A DNA stretch of 64,000 nt from NCBI GenBank assembly GCA_007182875.1, contig AP019514.1, positions 3,844,001 to 3,908,000 of the forward strand, written 5' to 3'. The DNA is from Vreelandella sulfidaeris (GTDB lineage Bacteria > Pseudomonadota > Gammaproteobacteria > Pseudomonadales > Halomonadaceae). The notes under the pieces are model-generated. The model was not told where the DNA came from. It worked only from the letters and a program-made list of their open reading frames with translations, and did no database searches. Both the position numbers and the translations under genes were made by a program. Position 1 is the stretch's first letter; every line of letters starts with the position of its first letter. Below are positions 22,151 to 32,976 of the stretch, piece after piece.

Positions 22151-23210
22151 TCAAAGTGCTTGCGCCGGGTAAGTGGCCAGTAACCATAAAGGCGAATGCG
22201 GCCAAGGTAATCGCGCATTACAAGGGGCCTGTTGACGTTTCATCAGCGTAGCGGGGACGGCTCGGGCAAGTGCGATATTGTATCTACGACTTCCGTAATG
22301 CCGGTTCTTCTCGATAAACACCAAACTCTCCGCCACTTCCGCCAGCTTATTGTGTAATGCTGTCAGTAGCTCGGCCTTGGCCGAACTGGCGCGATGGATC
22401 ATGCCAATTTGTCTGAAGACCTGGGGCTCACCGAACGGCAATGTCAGCATGTCGCGACCGTTCTCGCGCACCGCGATATTTGGCACGATGCTGGCACCAA
22501 GACCCGCGGCCACGCACTCCACGATAGCAGGCACGGTGTCAATCTCAGCAATATCCTGCACCGCTATGCCTAGCCGGGCGAGCTCGTTGTTGATCATCGC
22601 GCCCAATGGCACGTTACTGCCGAAACGCACGAAGGGCAACGTTTCCAGCAACTGCTGAACCGACGTTTCCAGCAACTGCTGAACCGGCATAGCCGGTGTG
22701 CCGGGCGGCGCTATCACTACTAGCGGCTCGCGTATGAACGGCGACCACAAGAGATCGCGCGACACGCCGGAGTGCTCGGCGACCACCGCCACATCCAGCC
22801 GGTCGGCGTTGACATCACTGATCAACGTCGAAGACATGCCCTCGTAGGTTTACGTTCAGCTCGGGAAATTCCTGACGCAGTGTCACGATGGCTCGCGGCA
22901 ATAGACCGATAGTACTGGTGCGCACCGAGCCAATATTGAGCGTACCCGTCATCTGCTTCCCGGACAGAACGCCACGTGTTTCATCCACCAAGGCCAGAAC
23001 CTGTTTAGCCGTTTCCAGCATTTTCAGCCCCTGGAGGTTGAGGCTAGGAGGGCGGGAGTCACGATTGAACAGCTTAATATCTAGTTCCTGTTCAAGCGAA
23101 TGGACCTGTTGGCTAACAGCGGAAGGGGTCAAATTTACAATCAAGGCCGCCCGCGCGAATGTGCCATGCTCAGCGATCGCTACGAATGTTCGTAGTTGGC
23201 GAGTGTCCAT
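22151..23210 (-). CDS. LysR-family regulator with an abnormal C-terminus
   Basis: N-terminal winged helix-turn-helix MDTRQLRTFVAIAEHGTFAR through TPSAVSQQVHSLEQEL, then a LysR effector domain (VVIAPPGTPAMP, then AGLGASIVPNIAV). The ATG at 23210 is preceded by GAGGAGGG; the ATG at 23222 overlaps that site. The frame changes near 22830. The protein would be about 50 residues longer than usual: after SLVFIEKN the sequence NRHYGSRRYNIALARAVPAT is unlike the family and lies in the DNA that also truncates the CaiB gene. It diverges from the 2-hydroxyacid dehydrogenase operon and probably controls it. Confidence 0.82.
22639..22686. repeat. Exact 24-base tandem duplication inside the LysR gene
   Basis: Two adjacent identical copies of 24 bases (core TTTCCAGCAACTGCTGAACC). 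In the protein this gives VQQLLETS then VQQLLET, an in-frame eight-residue repeat in the effector domain. Confidence 0.95.
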
Positions 23211-23369
23211 AACCCTCCTCAAATGAAGAAATGCTTAATATAAAGGCAAATTTTATTCGCTTTTGTATAAAAAATCTTCCTGTATTCTAAAAATCAATTC
23301 GAAAGCAGTCGCCTGTGATGCTACGCCGATCAGTGTTCGGCTGCCTCGTTACAACAGGGAGGATCTGAT

Positions 23370-24361
23370 TTGGCACTACAACCTTTAATTCTAATAACAG
23401 GCCCCGACCTTGCTCCCACTGCAAAGCAAATGGCCGAAGACGCTGGCTATACCATCGTTCACACCCCCATATCCATCTGAGGAGGTACTCGCTGACTTCC
23501 TCAAACAGTACGACCCGGTTGGAGTCGTGTCTCGAATGGGGCAATTTGGTGCCGGTGCTGTCGCAGCAGGGAAATCGCTGCGAGTTATCTCCAAGCATGG
23601 CGCAGGCGTCGACAATATCGACATCGATGCAGCAACCCAACATGGCATCCAAGTCATCCGGGCGGCAGGTGGCAATGCCGTCTCTGTCGCGGAACACACG
23701 GTTGCTCTAATGTTCTCGACGATTAAACGTTTGCTGCCGCTAGATGCGGGCATGCGGGCAGGGCGCTGGGAAAAGGCGGGTTTCCTCGGTCGAGAATTAT
23801 CCGGCATGCGTTTAGGTCTTGTGGGTGGCGGTGCAATCGCTGCCGCCGTAGCGAAGCTGGTGAAAGGCATGGGTCTCGATGTGCTCGTCTACGATCCCTA
23901 TGCCTCGGTGGACGCTATCAACGCTATGGGCGCACGCCGCGTCGAACGCCTCGAGGACCTGCTCCGCCAATCGGATATCGTTAGCCTGCACTGCCCCCCT
24001 TACCGAAAGCAATACGCACCTGCTTAACGCCGAGATGCTGGCCCTGATGCCGGCCGACAGCTACGTTATCAATACTTCTCGGGGTGGTCTGATCGACGAG
24101 GCGGCCCTGCTTGCCGCCCTAGAGAGTGGGCATATCGCAGGTGCAGGACTAGACACGTTCGAACAGGAGCCGCCATTAGACGTGAACGTTCTGGCCGCGT
24201 CTGAGCGCGTCATTCTCACCCCTCATATCGCAGGCGTCACCAAAGAAGCTGGCAAGCGCGTCGGCGAACTGGCGGTGAGCGGTATCGTGGACTTCCTCGC
24301 TGGAGAAACCCTACCGAAAGCCCGCTTGGCCAACACCCTCGCCCGAGCGAACCATCTTTAA
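23370..24361 (+). CDS. D-2-hydroxyacid dehydrogenase, frameshifted
   Basis: NAD(P)-dependent dehydrogenase of the D-isomer-specific family, interconverting a 2-hydroxyacid and its 2-oxoacid. Parts: KHGAGVDNIDIDAA, Rossmann loop LVGGGAIAAAVA (GGGAIA instead of GxGxIG), catalytic Arg in NTSRGGLID, Glu in DTFEQEPP, and His in TPHIAGVT. The start is a TTG at 23370 with GGGAGGA seven bases upstream. Frame changes lie near 23470 and 23995. It starts a plus-strand series with an RraA-type aldolase and an MFS permease, consistent with breakdown of a hydroxyacid. Confidence 0.85.
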
Positions 24362-24388
24362 TGTTGAGTCACATGACGGAGTAATGCC

Positions 24389-25068
24389 ATGACAGTCGGA
24401 AATAGAGTTCTTCAGCGCCAGCGCCGTGTCGACGACAACCTCGTTAAGGCGTTCGCGGCACTGCCCGTCGCGGTGGTCAGCGATAGCATGTCCCGCGTCT
24501 TCGCTGGCGGCCCAAATCTTCGCCCGATGCATCGCGCTGGCAACTTAGCCGGGGTTGCCTTTACTGTTCGTACACGCCCCGGTGATAACCTGATGCTGCA
24601 CAAAGCCATCGACATGGCCCAGCCCGGTGACGTCATCGTCTGCGATGCCGGAGGGACACAACCAATGCCCTGATGGGTGAGCTAATGCTGGCCTACGCGG
24701 TCAAGAAAGGCGTTGCGGGCTTCGTGCTCAACGGTGCGCTGCGCGACCTAGACGGCTTTCGCGATACCAACCTGCCGACCTTCGCCGTGGGCGTCACGCA
24801 TCGCGGCCCATACAAAAACGGGCCAGGTGAGATCAATACTCCGATCAACCTTGGCGGGATGGTTATCGAGCCGGGCGACCTAATCCTGGGTGACGCCGAT
24901 GGAGTGCTGGCCGTTCCCTACGCTGATGCCGAGACAGTGCTTAAAGCCGCCCAAGCGAAACAGGTCTCCGAAGAGAAGCTAATGGCCGCCATACATGCTG
25001 GCGAGAACGACCGCACCTGGGTCGATAAGGCTTTGGAAACGACGGGCTGCAGCCTACTGCGAGGCTGA
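24389..25068 (+). CDS. RraA-family aldolase-like protein, frameshifted
   Basis: RraA/HMG-aldolase family member. Relatives include 4-hydroxy-4-methyl-2-oxoglutarate / 4-carboxy-4-hydroxy-2-oxoadipate aldolases, which cleave to pyruvate, and the RNase E inhibitor RraA. Seen are VSDSMSRVFAG, HKAIDMAQPGDVIVCDAGG, GELMLAYAVKKGVAGFVLNG, and LRDLDGFR, carrying the Asp-Arg-Asp pattern expected near the metal site. The C-terminal extension fits catabolic members better than RraA itself. GGAG precedes the ATG. One frame change lies near 24662, in CAATGCC. The operon context favours an aldolase. Confidence 0.78.
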
Positions 25069-25070
25069 GT

Positions 25071-26324
25071 TTGCACCTGCCCAAAGTCGCGGCCCCGCTG
25101 GCAAACGCTCGGCTTCGCGAGTATTTGGCGGGCAACGCGGCTTCGGCTGTTGGCACCTGGGCGCAACGTGTGGTGCTGCTATGGCTCGCCTGGGAGATGA
25201 CACAGTCGAGCTTCATGCTAGGACTCATGGCAATGGCGGACCTGCTGCCATCAATGGTCGTGGCTCCCTTTGCAGGCACATTGGTCGATAGACAAGACAA
25301 AATTCGCCTAGCCCTGTGGCTACAGCTTCTCTCAATAGCACCGTCTTGCATTATGCTGATTGCCATCATGGCCGAGCTTGTCAGCCCGACAATGTTGCTA
25401 ATCGTGGCTGGATTAACTGGCATCCTGAGCGGATTCGATCATCCAACGCGTATGGTCGTTGTCGGCAGCATCGTCCCTAAAGAAGATGTGCCTGGAGCGA
25501 TAACGATCAACTCCATGGTGTTTAACCTTGCACGGATGTTAGGTCCAGCCGCCGCCGGCATGGCGCTAACGCTGGAAGCACTTTGGTCGGTCTTCTTATT
25601 TAACACAATTAGCTATTTGCTCTTTGCACTGATACTAGCGCGGCTTTCCCAATCAGGAAATACTAACCAAAGGCTAGGGTCTGAGGGACTGGAGGGGGTC
25701 GACGGAAGGCAAACTCAGCAACTCAACATGGTCAACGGTAATACATGCACTGACTGGACATCACAAACTCTTGCTGCTGTTCTTCGCCCTTCTAGCGCTA
25801 TGTTATAGGCCTATTTTCGAATTATTACCGGCTTTTGCCGGTCAGGTCGTTATTGGAGAAGCAGCAAAGCAAAGGCCTTCTCTTTGATGACATCAGCTCA
25901 AGGGCTCGGTGCGATAGGCGGTGGGTTGATGACCTCCTTCTTACCAACAAAAGGCTCTCCTCTCTCACTGTCCATAGGCTTCGGACTATCAGCAGTATTG
26001 GCATGCGGATTATTCCTAATTAGTCATGTGTTATGGGCAGGATTATTAACCCTCGCCTGTTTGTCAGGAGCCATCCTTGCCAATGGTGTGTGTACACAAG
26101 TTGTTCTGCAGACACAGGTGCCAGAGTCGGTGAGAGGAAAAGTGCTGTCACTCTATACAATGATCTTTCGAGGCCTGCCAGCGATGGGGGCCATGGCAGC
26201 CGGACTAATCGCCGAAAATACATCCAACCGCGTTATCTTCGGCTTGAGCCCACCAATAGTAGCAATGTTGCTCGTGCTGCTAGTGGCTCTAAACAAGGAT
26301 CGAAAAAAGCTGAGTGACTCATAG
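25071..26324 (+). CDS. MFS permease, frameshifted
   Basis: Major facilitator with 10-12 predicted membrane segments. The start is a TTG overlapping the aldolase stop region (codons LHLPKVAAPLANARLREYLAG). Typical early motif GNAASAVGTWAQRVVLLWLA is followed by the loop GTLVDRQDKIR. The C-terminal half resumes at FELLPAFAGQVVIGEAA, then SAQGLGAIGGGL and QTQVPESVRGKVLSLYTMIF. This pattern resembles the EntS-like transporters in MFS_3. The middle (25670-25890) is broken by more than one frame change. Substrate unknown; tight linkage suggests the compound handled by the two upstream enzymes. Confidence 0.75.
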
Positions 26325-26815
26325 CCCTTGAATCTGCAGAAGACTTCAAATCAATAACGTTCATAGATGCGTTACTATTATGGGTTACTAGATAATCTGT
26401 AAAACCTCATCATGTAACAAGCCAACTTACCTCTTTTGTTATGGATTGGCGGGATCCGATTCGGCTCGATTCCCGTTCCAAGATTGTCTCCCCAATGCAG
26501 TCGTATAGGTTGATATCGCCTAAGGCACATTTGCATCTTTTGATACGCCACGCCAATAAACTAAAACTAAAGCGGCATATACAAGTCTGCAAAATCGAGG
26601 ATCTTTAATAAAGAAATTCTTCATACTTCTTCAAGAAAAACGCGCTTTATACAGAAAGTCTTTTCATGTTCAACTTCTGCTAGAAACACGCTTACCAATG
26701 GTTTAGATGCCCGTGGCTTGCGTCTTTTCGATCATAGATCAACACCTAACAACCTACGCTGTACCGCCAGTTCCTCGAACGGTAGAGACATAACAACGAT
26801 TAATGAGGTATCGAT
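26325..26815. other. Intergenic region before the TRAP operon
   Basis: 490 bases without a credible gene. A minus-strand stretch at 26410-26592 encodes 60 residues (RIKRCKCALGDINLYDCIGE) that could be a transposase scrap, but I cannot identify it. GAGG precedes the next start. Confidence 0.4.
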
Positions 26816-27796
26816 ATGAAAGCCTTCAAGCCCTCTTTGATAACTAGCCTACTCATCATGGGTATAGCCACGACAGGTGCTGCTCAAGCCGCTGACTGGA
26901 CCGGCTATACCTATTCGGCGGTTTCAACCACCGCAGCAGTGAAGGGGATGCAGCGCATCATAGATCGTACTGAAGCTGAAACCGAAGACCTGTCGATCAC
27001 GCTGCATTTGGGAAAGACACTGCAGATCGCCTCCAGCGATATTACCCAGGCGGTCGGTAATGGCTTTATCGATTTCTCGGCTGATCTGTTTTCTCCGGCA
27101 ATGTGCCCATCGCGCGCATCCTCAATCTGCCAATGCTGATCCAGAACGATGAGGAGTGGGATAAAGCCTACGCGGCCATGGCTCCCTATCTCACACAGGG
27201 GCTTCGCCGAGCAGGATGTTACCTTTCTGGGCGCTTATCGCTACCCTCAACAAGTCATTTTCACCTCGTTCGAGATCGACTCCCTCGACGATCTCGAAAA
27301 CCATAAGATCCGCGTGACCTCGCCCGAGCAGGGTGCCTTCGTCGAGGCCTTCGGGGTTCGCCGATCACCCTATCTGGCTCCGAGGTTCCAACTGCCCTGG
27401 AGCGCGGCGTAATTGATGGTGTGCTAACAGCCAGTGCGGGCGGCGCAAAAACTGGCACGAGTTCCTCGACTACAACTACCGATTACCGGTGAACTACGCC
27501 TATAGCGCCATTATCGCCAATACCAACGCCTACGAGTCCCTGAACGAAGCCGATCGCGAAACCTTCGCCACCATCATCGGAGAGGAGGCTTCTAACATCA
27601 CCGAGGCCTTCCTTATAGATGAGCAGGCCCAAAAGGAATCTCAGGGGGACGCTGGCATGACCATTGTTGAAGCAAGTGACGCAGAGATCGTCAAGGCCCA
27701 GGAAGCCCTAGCCCCTTCTGGCAGGAATGGGCCAGCGAAGCCGGTCCTGAGCATGAACAGGCATTGCAGGATGTGCTCACAGCGCTCGGCAAGTGA
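26816..27796 (+). CDS. dctP: TRAP transporter substrate-binding protein, frameshifted
   Basis: Periplasmic binding protein of a TRAP transporter. A signal peptide (SLLIMGIATTGAAQAA) precedes DWTGYTYSAVSTTAAVKGMQ. Later come the domain-II region DLENHKIRVTSPEQGAFVEAFG, then ALERGVIDGVLTASAGG and NYAYSAIIANTNAY. The organisation is DctP-like, but sequence conservation with the two binding proteins at 41-46 kb is low, so it probably binds something different. Frame changes are near 27100, 27200, 27350, 27440 and 27720. TGA is at 27794-27796. The small and large permease genes follow. Confidence 0.82.
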
Positions 27797-27819
27797 TTGA
27801 TCTTTTAGAGGATCTCAAC

Positions 27820-28334
27820 ATGTCTACCCCCAACATGAAACAGAAAGGGCCGGCCTCCGCCGGCCCCATCTTGACGTGCTCTCCGCTATTGTGCGTATTC
27901 TCGCCAGCGCTGGACTAATAACGCTAACGGTATTGGTCGTCGCCGAGATCGGATCACGGTTGCTTTTCAACAGCTCCCCTACATGTGAGGGAGCTCTCCG
28001 GCTACTTGGTTATCGCCACCACACTGTTCGGCGCTAGCCTAGCGATCAGGAACAATGCATTGTTTCAGGTCGGTTTTATATACGAAACCTTGCCGCCTCG
28101 GGTCAGACAGGCGCTTGGTCTGGTGTACGTCGTGCTAGCCATGGGCATCTGCGGCGTACTCGCCTGGCACTCCTGCTCGTCATGAGTTCGTTCGCACGCG
28201 GCAACGTGGCGCCCACTGCCCTGATGACACCGCTTTGGATCCCGCAGATGCTGCTGCCTGTGGGCCTGTCCGTGATGACCCTTTTCCTGTTAGAGCGTGC
28301 CTTGCTGCAACTAGGCATCGGAGGACAACGCTGA
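27820..28334 (+). CDS. dctQ: TRAP transporter small permease, frameshifted
   Basis: DctQ-type subunit with four hydrophobic segments. Readable parts: LDVLSAIVRILASAGLITL, LVVAEIGSRLLFNS, VRELSGYLVIATTLFGASLA, and TPLWIPQMLLPVGLSVMTLF. GAGGATC lies before the ATG at 27820. Frame changes are near 27870, 27980 and 28175. The stop overlaps the start of dctM (TGATG at 28332-28336), showing translational coupling. Confidence 0.8.
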
Positions 28335-29628
28335 TGGATGCAATCATTGCCTTTTCCGTCTTGCTGCTACTGATCCTCGGCGGTCTTTGGGTGCATTTCG
28401 CCGTAGGAGCCGCGGCCCTTGGGTATCTGTGGCTGATGAAGGGATTTGCTGGCTGGAATGCCCTTGGAATGGTTAGCTGGGGGCATCCAACAGCTTCACT
28501 CTAGCCGCCATTCCGCTGTTCATCTTGATGGCGGAAATCCTACTCGGCAGCGGCTTGAGTGGCCGTCTCTATAACGGCATCGCACCATTCATGCGCCGCC
28601 TGCCGGGCGGACTGCTACATACCAACATCATAGGCAGCGGCATCTTCGCCGCCGTCGCTGGCGGCAGCGCTCCCACAGCCGCAGCCATGTCGACCGTGGC
28701 CCTGCCAGCCCTATCCGCACGGGGCTACCAGAAGCGTATCATCGCAGGTTCACTGGCCGCCGGTGGCACCCTGGGCATATTGATTCCGCCCTCAATCACG
28801 ATGATCATCTACGCCACCTTCACCGAAACCTCCATCGCCAAGCTGTTCGCAGCCGGGCTGGTGCCGGGTATCCTACTGGCTGGCTGCTACAGCCTGTTTA
28901 TTGCCGCGCGCTCGCTACTCAATCCCTCGCTGGTGCCACGTGACACCACCCAGTTACGGCTTTCCGATTACCTGAAGGCGGCGCTGGATGTCGTGCCATT
29001 CATGATATTGATCAGCTTCGTGCTGGGCAGTATCTATTCGGGCATCGCTACGCCTACCGAGGCCGGTGCTGTTGGCGTAGTTGGGGCAGTAGTGATCGCC
29101 GCCGCCTACCGCAGGCTCAGCTTGAGCATATTACGCAAAGCCATCTCACGTACCCTGGTGATGAGCGGCAACGTGCTGTTCATCGTCTTCATTTCGATGA
29201 TTTTCGCCTATGCCACCGCGCTGTCCGGCGTCGGCGAGGATCTGGTGAGTTGGGTGTCCAACGCGGACATGTCGCCGTTCGCTTTTCTAATGATATTGCT
29301 GGTCACCTTCGCCATCCTCGGCTGCTTTATGGAAGGTCTAGGCATGATCGCGATCATTGTGCCGGTCATCTTTCCAGTGCTGATGGCGATGAATATCGAT
29401 CCAGTGTGGTTTGGCGTGTTCGTGGTCATCCTGGTCGAGCTCGGCCAACTGACGCCGCCACTGGGCATCATCCTGTTCGTGGTCGCCAGTTCGGATCCCA
29501 CCGTTAAAGTCGAAGACGTCGTCATGGGTGTGCTGCCCTTCTTCCTGATCATCCTGGCCTTCCTTATTCTGCTGATCTGGTTCCCCGACATCGCCCTGTG
29601 GCTCCCAACCACGACCTTTGGAGGTTGA
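28334..29628 (+). CDS. dctM: TRAP transporter large permease (one frameshift)
   Basis: DctM-type Na+-driven permease subunit, about 430 residues. From 28525 onward the frame is intact: RLPGGLLHTNIIGSGIFAAV, GGTLGILIPPSITMIIYA, SGIATPTEAGAVGVVGA, and GQLTPPLGIILFVVASS are family signatures. A single frame change near 28480 separates the first 55 residues. GGAGG near the stop serves the next gene. Works with the DctP and DctQ just upstream. Confidence 0.9.
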
Positions 29629-29630
29629 AC

Positions 29631-30562
29631 ATGGCATTCCCCATCCCGACCCGATACTGATTGAGGCCGAGGTTTTCACCACACTGCCGACGTCACTGAG
29701 AAGATCCGGCCAACGCTCTTACTGGGCGGATCGCAACCGGCGGGGCAGTGGTCGACAGCTTTATCGAGGGTCCATCCTTCGATCTTGAGGGCAACCTGTG
29801 GTTCGTTGACATTCCCTTCGGTCGGATCTTTCGCGCCTCACCTAACGGCGCCGTCGAGCAGATCAGCGAGTACGAAGGCCAGCCCAACGGCCTGAAGATC
29901 AACGCGGCCGGACACATCTACATTGCCGATTTTCGTAACGGCATCATGCAATTGAACCCGAACACCGGCGAAGTGACCACGGCGCTGGGCGATGCTGACA
30001 CCGAGGGCTTCAAGGGCTGCAACGACCTGCACTTTGGCCCTGACGGGGCGCTTTACTTCACCGACCAGGGCCAGACCGGCCTGCAGGACCCCAGCGGGCG
30101 CGTCTACCGCTGGTGCCCGGACAGCGGGCGGCTGGACTGCCTTATCGACAAAGTGCCGAGTCCCAACGGGCTGGTGCTCGATAAGGCTGGCCATGCACTC
30201 TATGTGGCGGTAACCCGTGCCAATGCTGTCTGGCGTCTGCCGATCTCGGACAGCGGGCGCGTGGTGAAAGCCGGGCTATTCCTGCAGTTTTCCGGTGGTC
30301 GAGCGGGTCCGGACGGCCTGGCACTGACCGAGGATGGCGGCGTGGTGGTCTGTCAGACCGGCATGGGGCTGGTTTGGGTACACGATGCGCTCGGTGTGCC
30401 AATCGCCGTGGTGAGATCCCTCGTGGGCTCGGCACCACCAACTGCGCCTTCGGCGGGCCGGAGAATCGTACGCTATTTATCACCGAGTCTGACACCGGCA
30501 CCATCCTACACGCAGAGCTGCCCGTCGGCGGCTTTCCCATGGCCTCCGGCTGGGGCCAGTAA
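29631..30562 (+). CDS. SMP-30/gluconolactonase-family lactonase, frameshifted
   Basis: Six-bladed beta-propeller lactonase. Readable parts: SFIEGPSFDLEGNLWFVDIPFGRIFR (metal Glu region), QPNGLKINAAGHIYIADFRNGI, GCNDLHFGPDGALYFTDQG, and VPSPNGLVLDKAGHALYVA. These carry the Asn and Asp ligands usual in SMP-30. The ATG at 29631 follows GGAGG. The last 50 residues (GGPENRTLFITESDTGTIL) are one frame away after 30420; stop at 30560-30562. Probably opens a sugar-acid or related lactone imported by the TRAP system. An apparent continuation into the next gene is an artefact of this frameshift. Confidence 0.85.
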
Positions 30563-30590
30563 CCCCTCCGACGATAGCTGGCTCGCCACC

Positions 30591-31734
30591 ATGATTCTGA
30601 ATCTCGACGACTACGAGGTCGCCGCCCGCCAGCGGCTTCCTCGCCCGCTGTTCCAATACGTCGCTGGCGCCGCCGAGACCTCGGCGGCCTTCGCCGACAA
30701 TCGCGCCGCCTTCGACGCCCTGAAGCTGGTGCCGCGGATGCTGCGCGGGGTGGAAGGCCGCACCACTCGCCAGCGCCTGTTCGGCCAAGAGTGGTCGGCG
30801 CCGTTCGGCATCGCGCCGATGGGCATCAGCGCACTGATGGCATTCGACGGCGACAACGTCGCCGCACGGGTCGCCGCTCGCGAGGGCATCCCCTACGTGC
30901 TCAGTGGCTCCTCGCTGACGCGCATGGAGGAGGTCATTGAGGCCAATCCCCAGGCCTGGTTCCAAGCCTACGTGCCTGGCGAGGACGACCGCATCTCGGC
31001 GCTGATCGAGCGCGTCGCGGCCGCGGGCTACGAGACGCTGGTGCTCACCGCCGACACCGCCGTGCTGGCCAACCGCGAGAATAACTTGCGCGCCGGCTTC
31101 TCCACTCCGCTGCGCTTCACCCCACGCATGCTGGGACTTCGGCACCAAACCGCGCTGGCTGGCCGGCACCTTCCTGCGCACGCTTCGGAGGCGCGGTATG
31201 CCCCACTTCGAGAACTCCGACGCCCGACGCGGGCGCCGATTGTCTCGCGCCAGGCCGCCCGCGACTTCGGTCGCAAGGACCATCTCAACTGGGAGCATAT
31301 CCGCTGGGTTCGCGACCAGTGGAGGGGCCGATTGGTGCTGAAAGGGCTGCTGTCCCATCACGACGTAGCGATGGCGAGAACGATCGGCTGCGATGGCGTG
31401 GTGCTGTCCAACCACGGCGGACGTCAACTCGATCACGCTATCTCAGCAATGCGTGCACTTCTCTTGGCGAGAGCCGAGGCGGGCGACATGGCTGTGATGC
31501 TGGACGGGGGTACGGCGCGGCACCGATGTCGTCAAGGCTTTAGCGCTCGGTGCCGACTTCGTCTTCATTGGCCGCCCTTTTCTCTTCGCCTCCGCGGTCG
31601 GTGGAGACAAAGCACTAAGTCACGCTGTGCGCATTATGCAGAGTGAAATTCACCGGAACCTGGGCCTGCTCGGATGTCGTTCCCTAGACGAGCTCGATGC
31701 ATCGATTATTCTCGATTCAAGCTGGGCACCTTGA
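30591..31734 (+). CDS. FMN-dependent alpha-hydroxyacid oxidase/dehydrogenase, frameshifted
   Basis: TIM-barrel flavoenzyme of the L-lactate dehydrogenase / glycolate oxidase family that oxidises an L-2-hydroxyacid. Seen are LFQYVAGAAETSAAFADNRA, APFGIAPMGISALM, QAWFQAYVPG, LVLTADTAV, LVLKGLLSHHDV (active-site Lys), and SNHGGRQLDHA (catalytic His and substrate Arg). The C-terminal FVFIGRPFLFA block is in another frame after 31500. A second break near 31135 affects FGTKPRWLAGT. No strong ribosome site is visible before the ATG at 30591. Confidence 0.85.
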
Positions 31735-31791
31735 CCACCCCACGCTTTGAACAAAAGCTGCGGGCCAATGAACCAACAGAGGGAGGGATGC

Positions 31792-32910
31792 GTGTCGACC
31801 CAACGGAATCATCAAGACAGTGACGATGCCGCCAACGAGCGACCCTGGCGCCGACGCCCCGCCGTAGACTCACCGAACCCGCCGCCGCGGCCGGACTGGC
31901 TCACCCAGGTTCGGGAGCCCTCGCTGGCTCCGGATCAGAAAATCGTCGATGCCCATCACCACCTTTGGGATCGCCGAGGCTTTCGCTATCTGCTTGAGGA
32001 GTTCACCGACGACATCGGCGACAGTGGTCATCGGGTGACTGCCTCGATCTACATCCAGTGCCGTACGATGTATCGCGCGAGCGGCCCCCAGGCCTATCGA
32101 TCCGTCGGTGAGGTCGAGTTCGTCCGAGGCCTCTCCGCCCAGTCGCGTAGCGGCCACTACGGGCCCACCGACGTGGCAACGGCCATCGTTGGCTATGCCG
32201 ACCTGCTGATGGGTGCCAGCGTCGCGCCGGTGCTCGAGTCGCTGATGGAGGCCGGCGGCGGGCGCTTTCGCGGTGTGCGCATGCCCGTCGCGGCGCATCC
32301 CGACCCCACCGTTCGTTCCAACCCTGTGCCAGCACCGGAGGGGCTGATGGTCAGCAAGCCCTTCGTCGAGGGAGCACGGCATCTGTCCCGCCCTCGGTCT
32401 GTCGTTGGATATATGGGCCTACCAAACCCAGCTCGACGAGGTAGCAACCTTGGCCCGCCGCCTGCCCGAACTGACCATCGTTCTCGACCATGCTGGCGGG
32501 CCTCTGGGCGTCGGATCCTATCCCAGTCCTCATAGTGACCATAACTCGATCCATCGCCGGGCCTGGCGCGACGGCTTGGCGCGACTGGCCGAACTCCCCA
32601 ATGTGATGCTCAAGATCGGCGGCTTTGGCATGCCGATAATGGGCTTCAGCTTCAACACAGGAAAGACGCCACCGAACTCACAGCACCTTGCCGATGCCAT
32701 CGCCCCCGACGTGGACGCCTGCATTGAGCGCTTTACACCATCTCGTTGCATGTTGGAGAGCAACTTCCCTGTCGATAAGGGCAGTATCTCTTATGGCGTG
32801 CTGTGGAATGCCTATCACCGACTCACCGCCTCCTGGGAGCCAGGGAGGAACGCAACGCCATGTTTCACGACACGGCTACACGGGTCTACCGGCTACCCGC
32901 TGGTTCCTGA
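31792..32910 (+). CDS. Amidohydrolase-family TIM-barrel hydrolase, frameshifted
   Basis: Metal-dependent hydrolase of the Amidohydro_2 type, the group that includes 2-pyrone-4,6-dicarboxylate lactonase and sugar lactonases. KIVDAHHHLWD gives the HxH metal motif, TIVLDHAGGP the later His, and CMLESNFPVDK a final acidic residue. I favour the GTG at 31792, which follows GGGAGGG. The frame changes near 32385 and 32850, and the restored end is TATRVYRLPAGS with TGA at 32908-32910. Likely substrate is a lactone or cyclic ester related to the neighbouring lactonase. Confidence 0.8.
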
Positions 32911-32976
32911 CCTAACTAACCGCGCCGTTAAAGAGCCATGCCCGCAAGTTCAACAACAAGATCGGAGTAAGCCAAC

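Noticed and set aside
26410..26592. 60-residue minus-strand frame, possible transposase fragment
   Set aside because: Some Cys- and Arg-rich resemblance to recombinase scraps, but too short and without inverted repeats or target duplication to support a call.
29748..31646. A 632-residue open frame that appears to fuse an SMP-30 lactonase to an FMN hydroxyacid oxidase
   Set aside because: After 30420 the lactonase part no longer matches in this frame, while its true ending (GGPENRTLFITESDTGTIL, stop at 30560) lies in another frame, and the oxidase has its own ATG at 30591. The fusion is a frameshift artefact.
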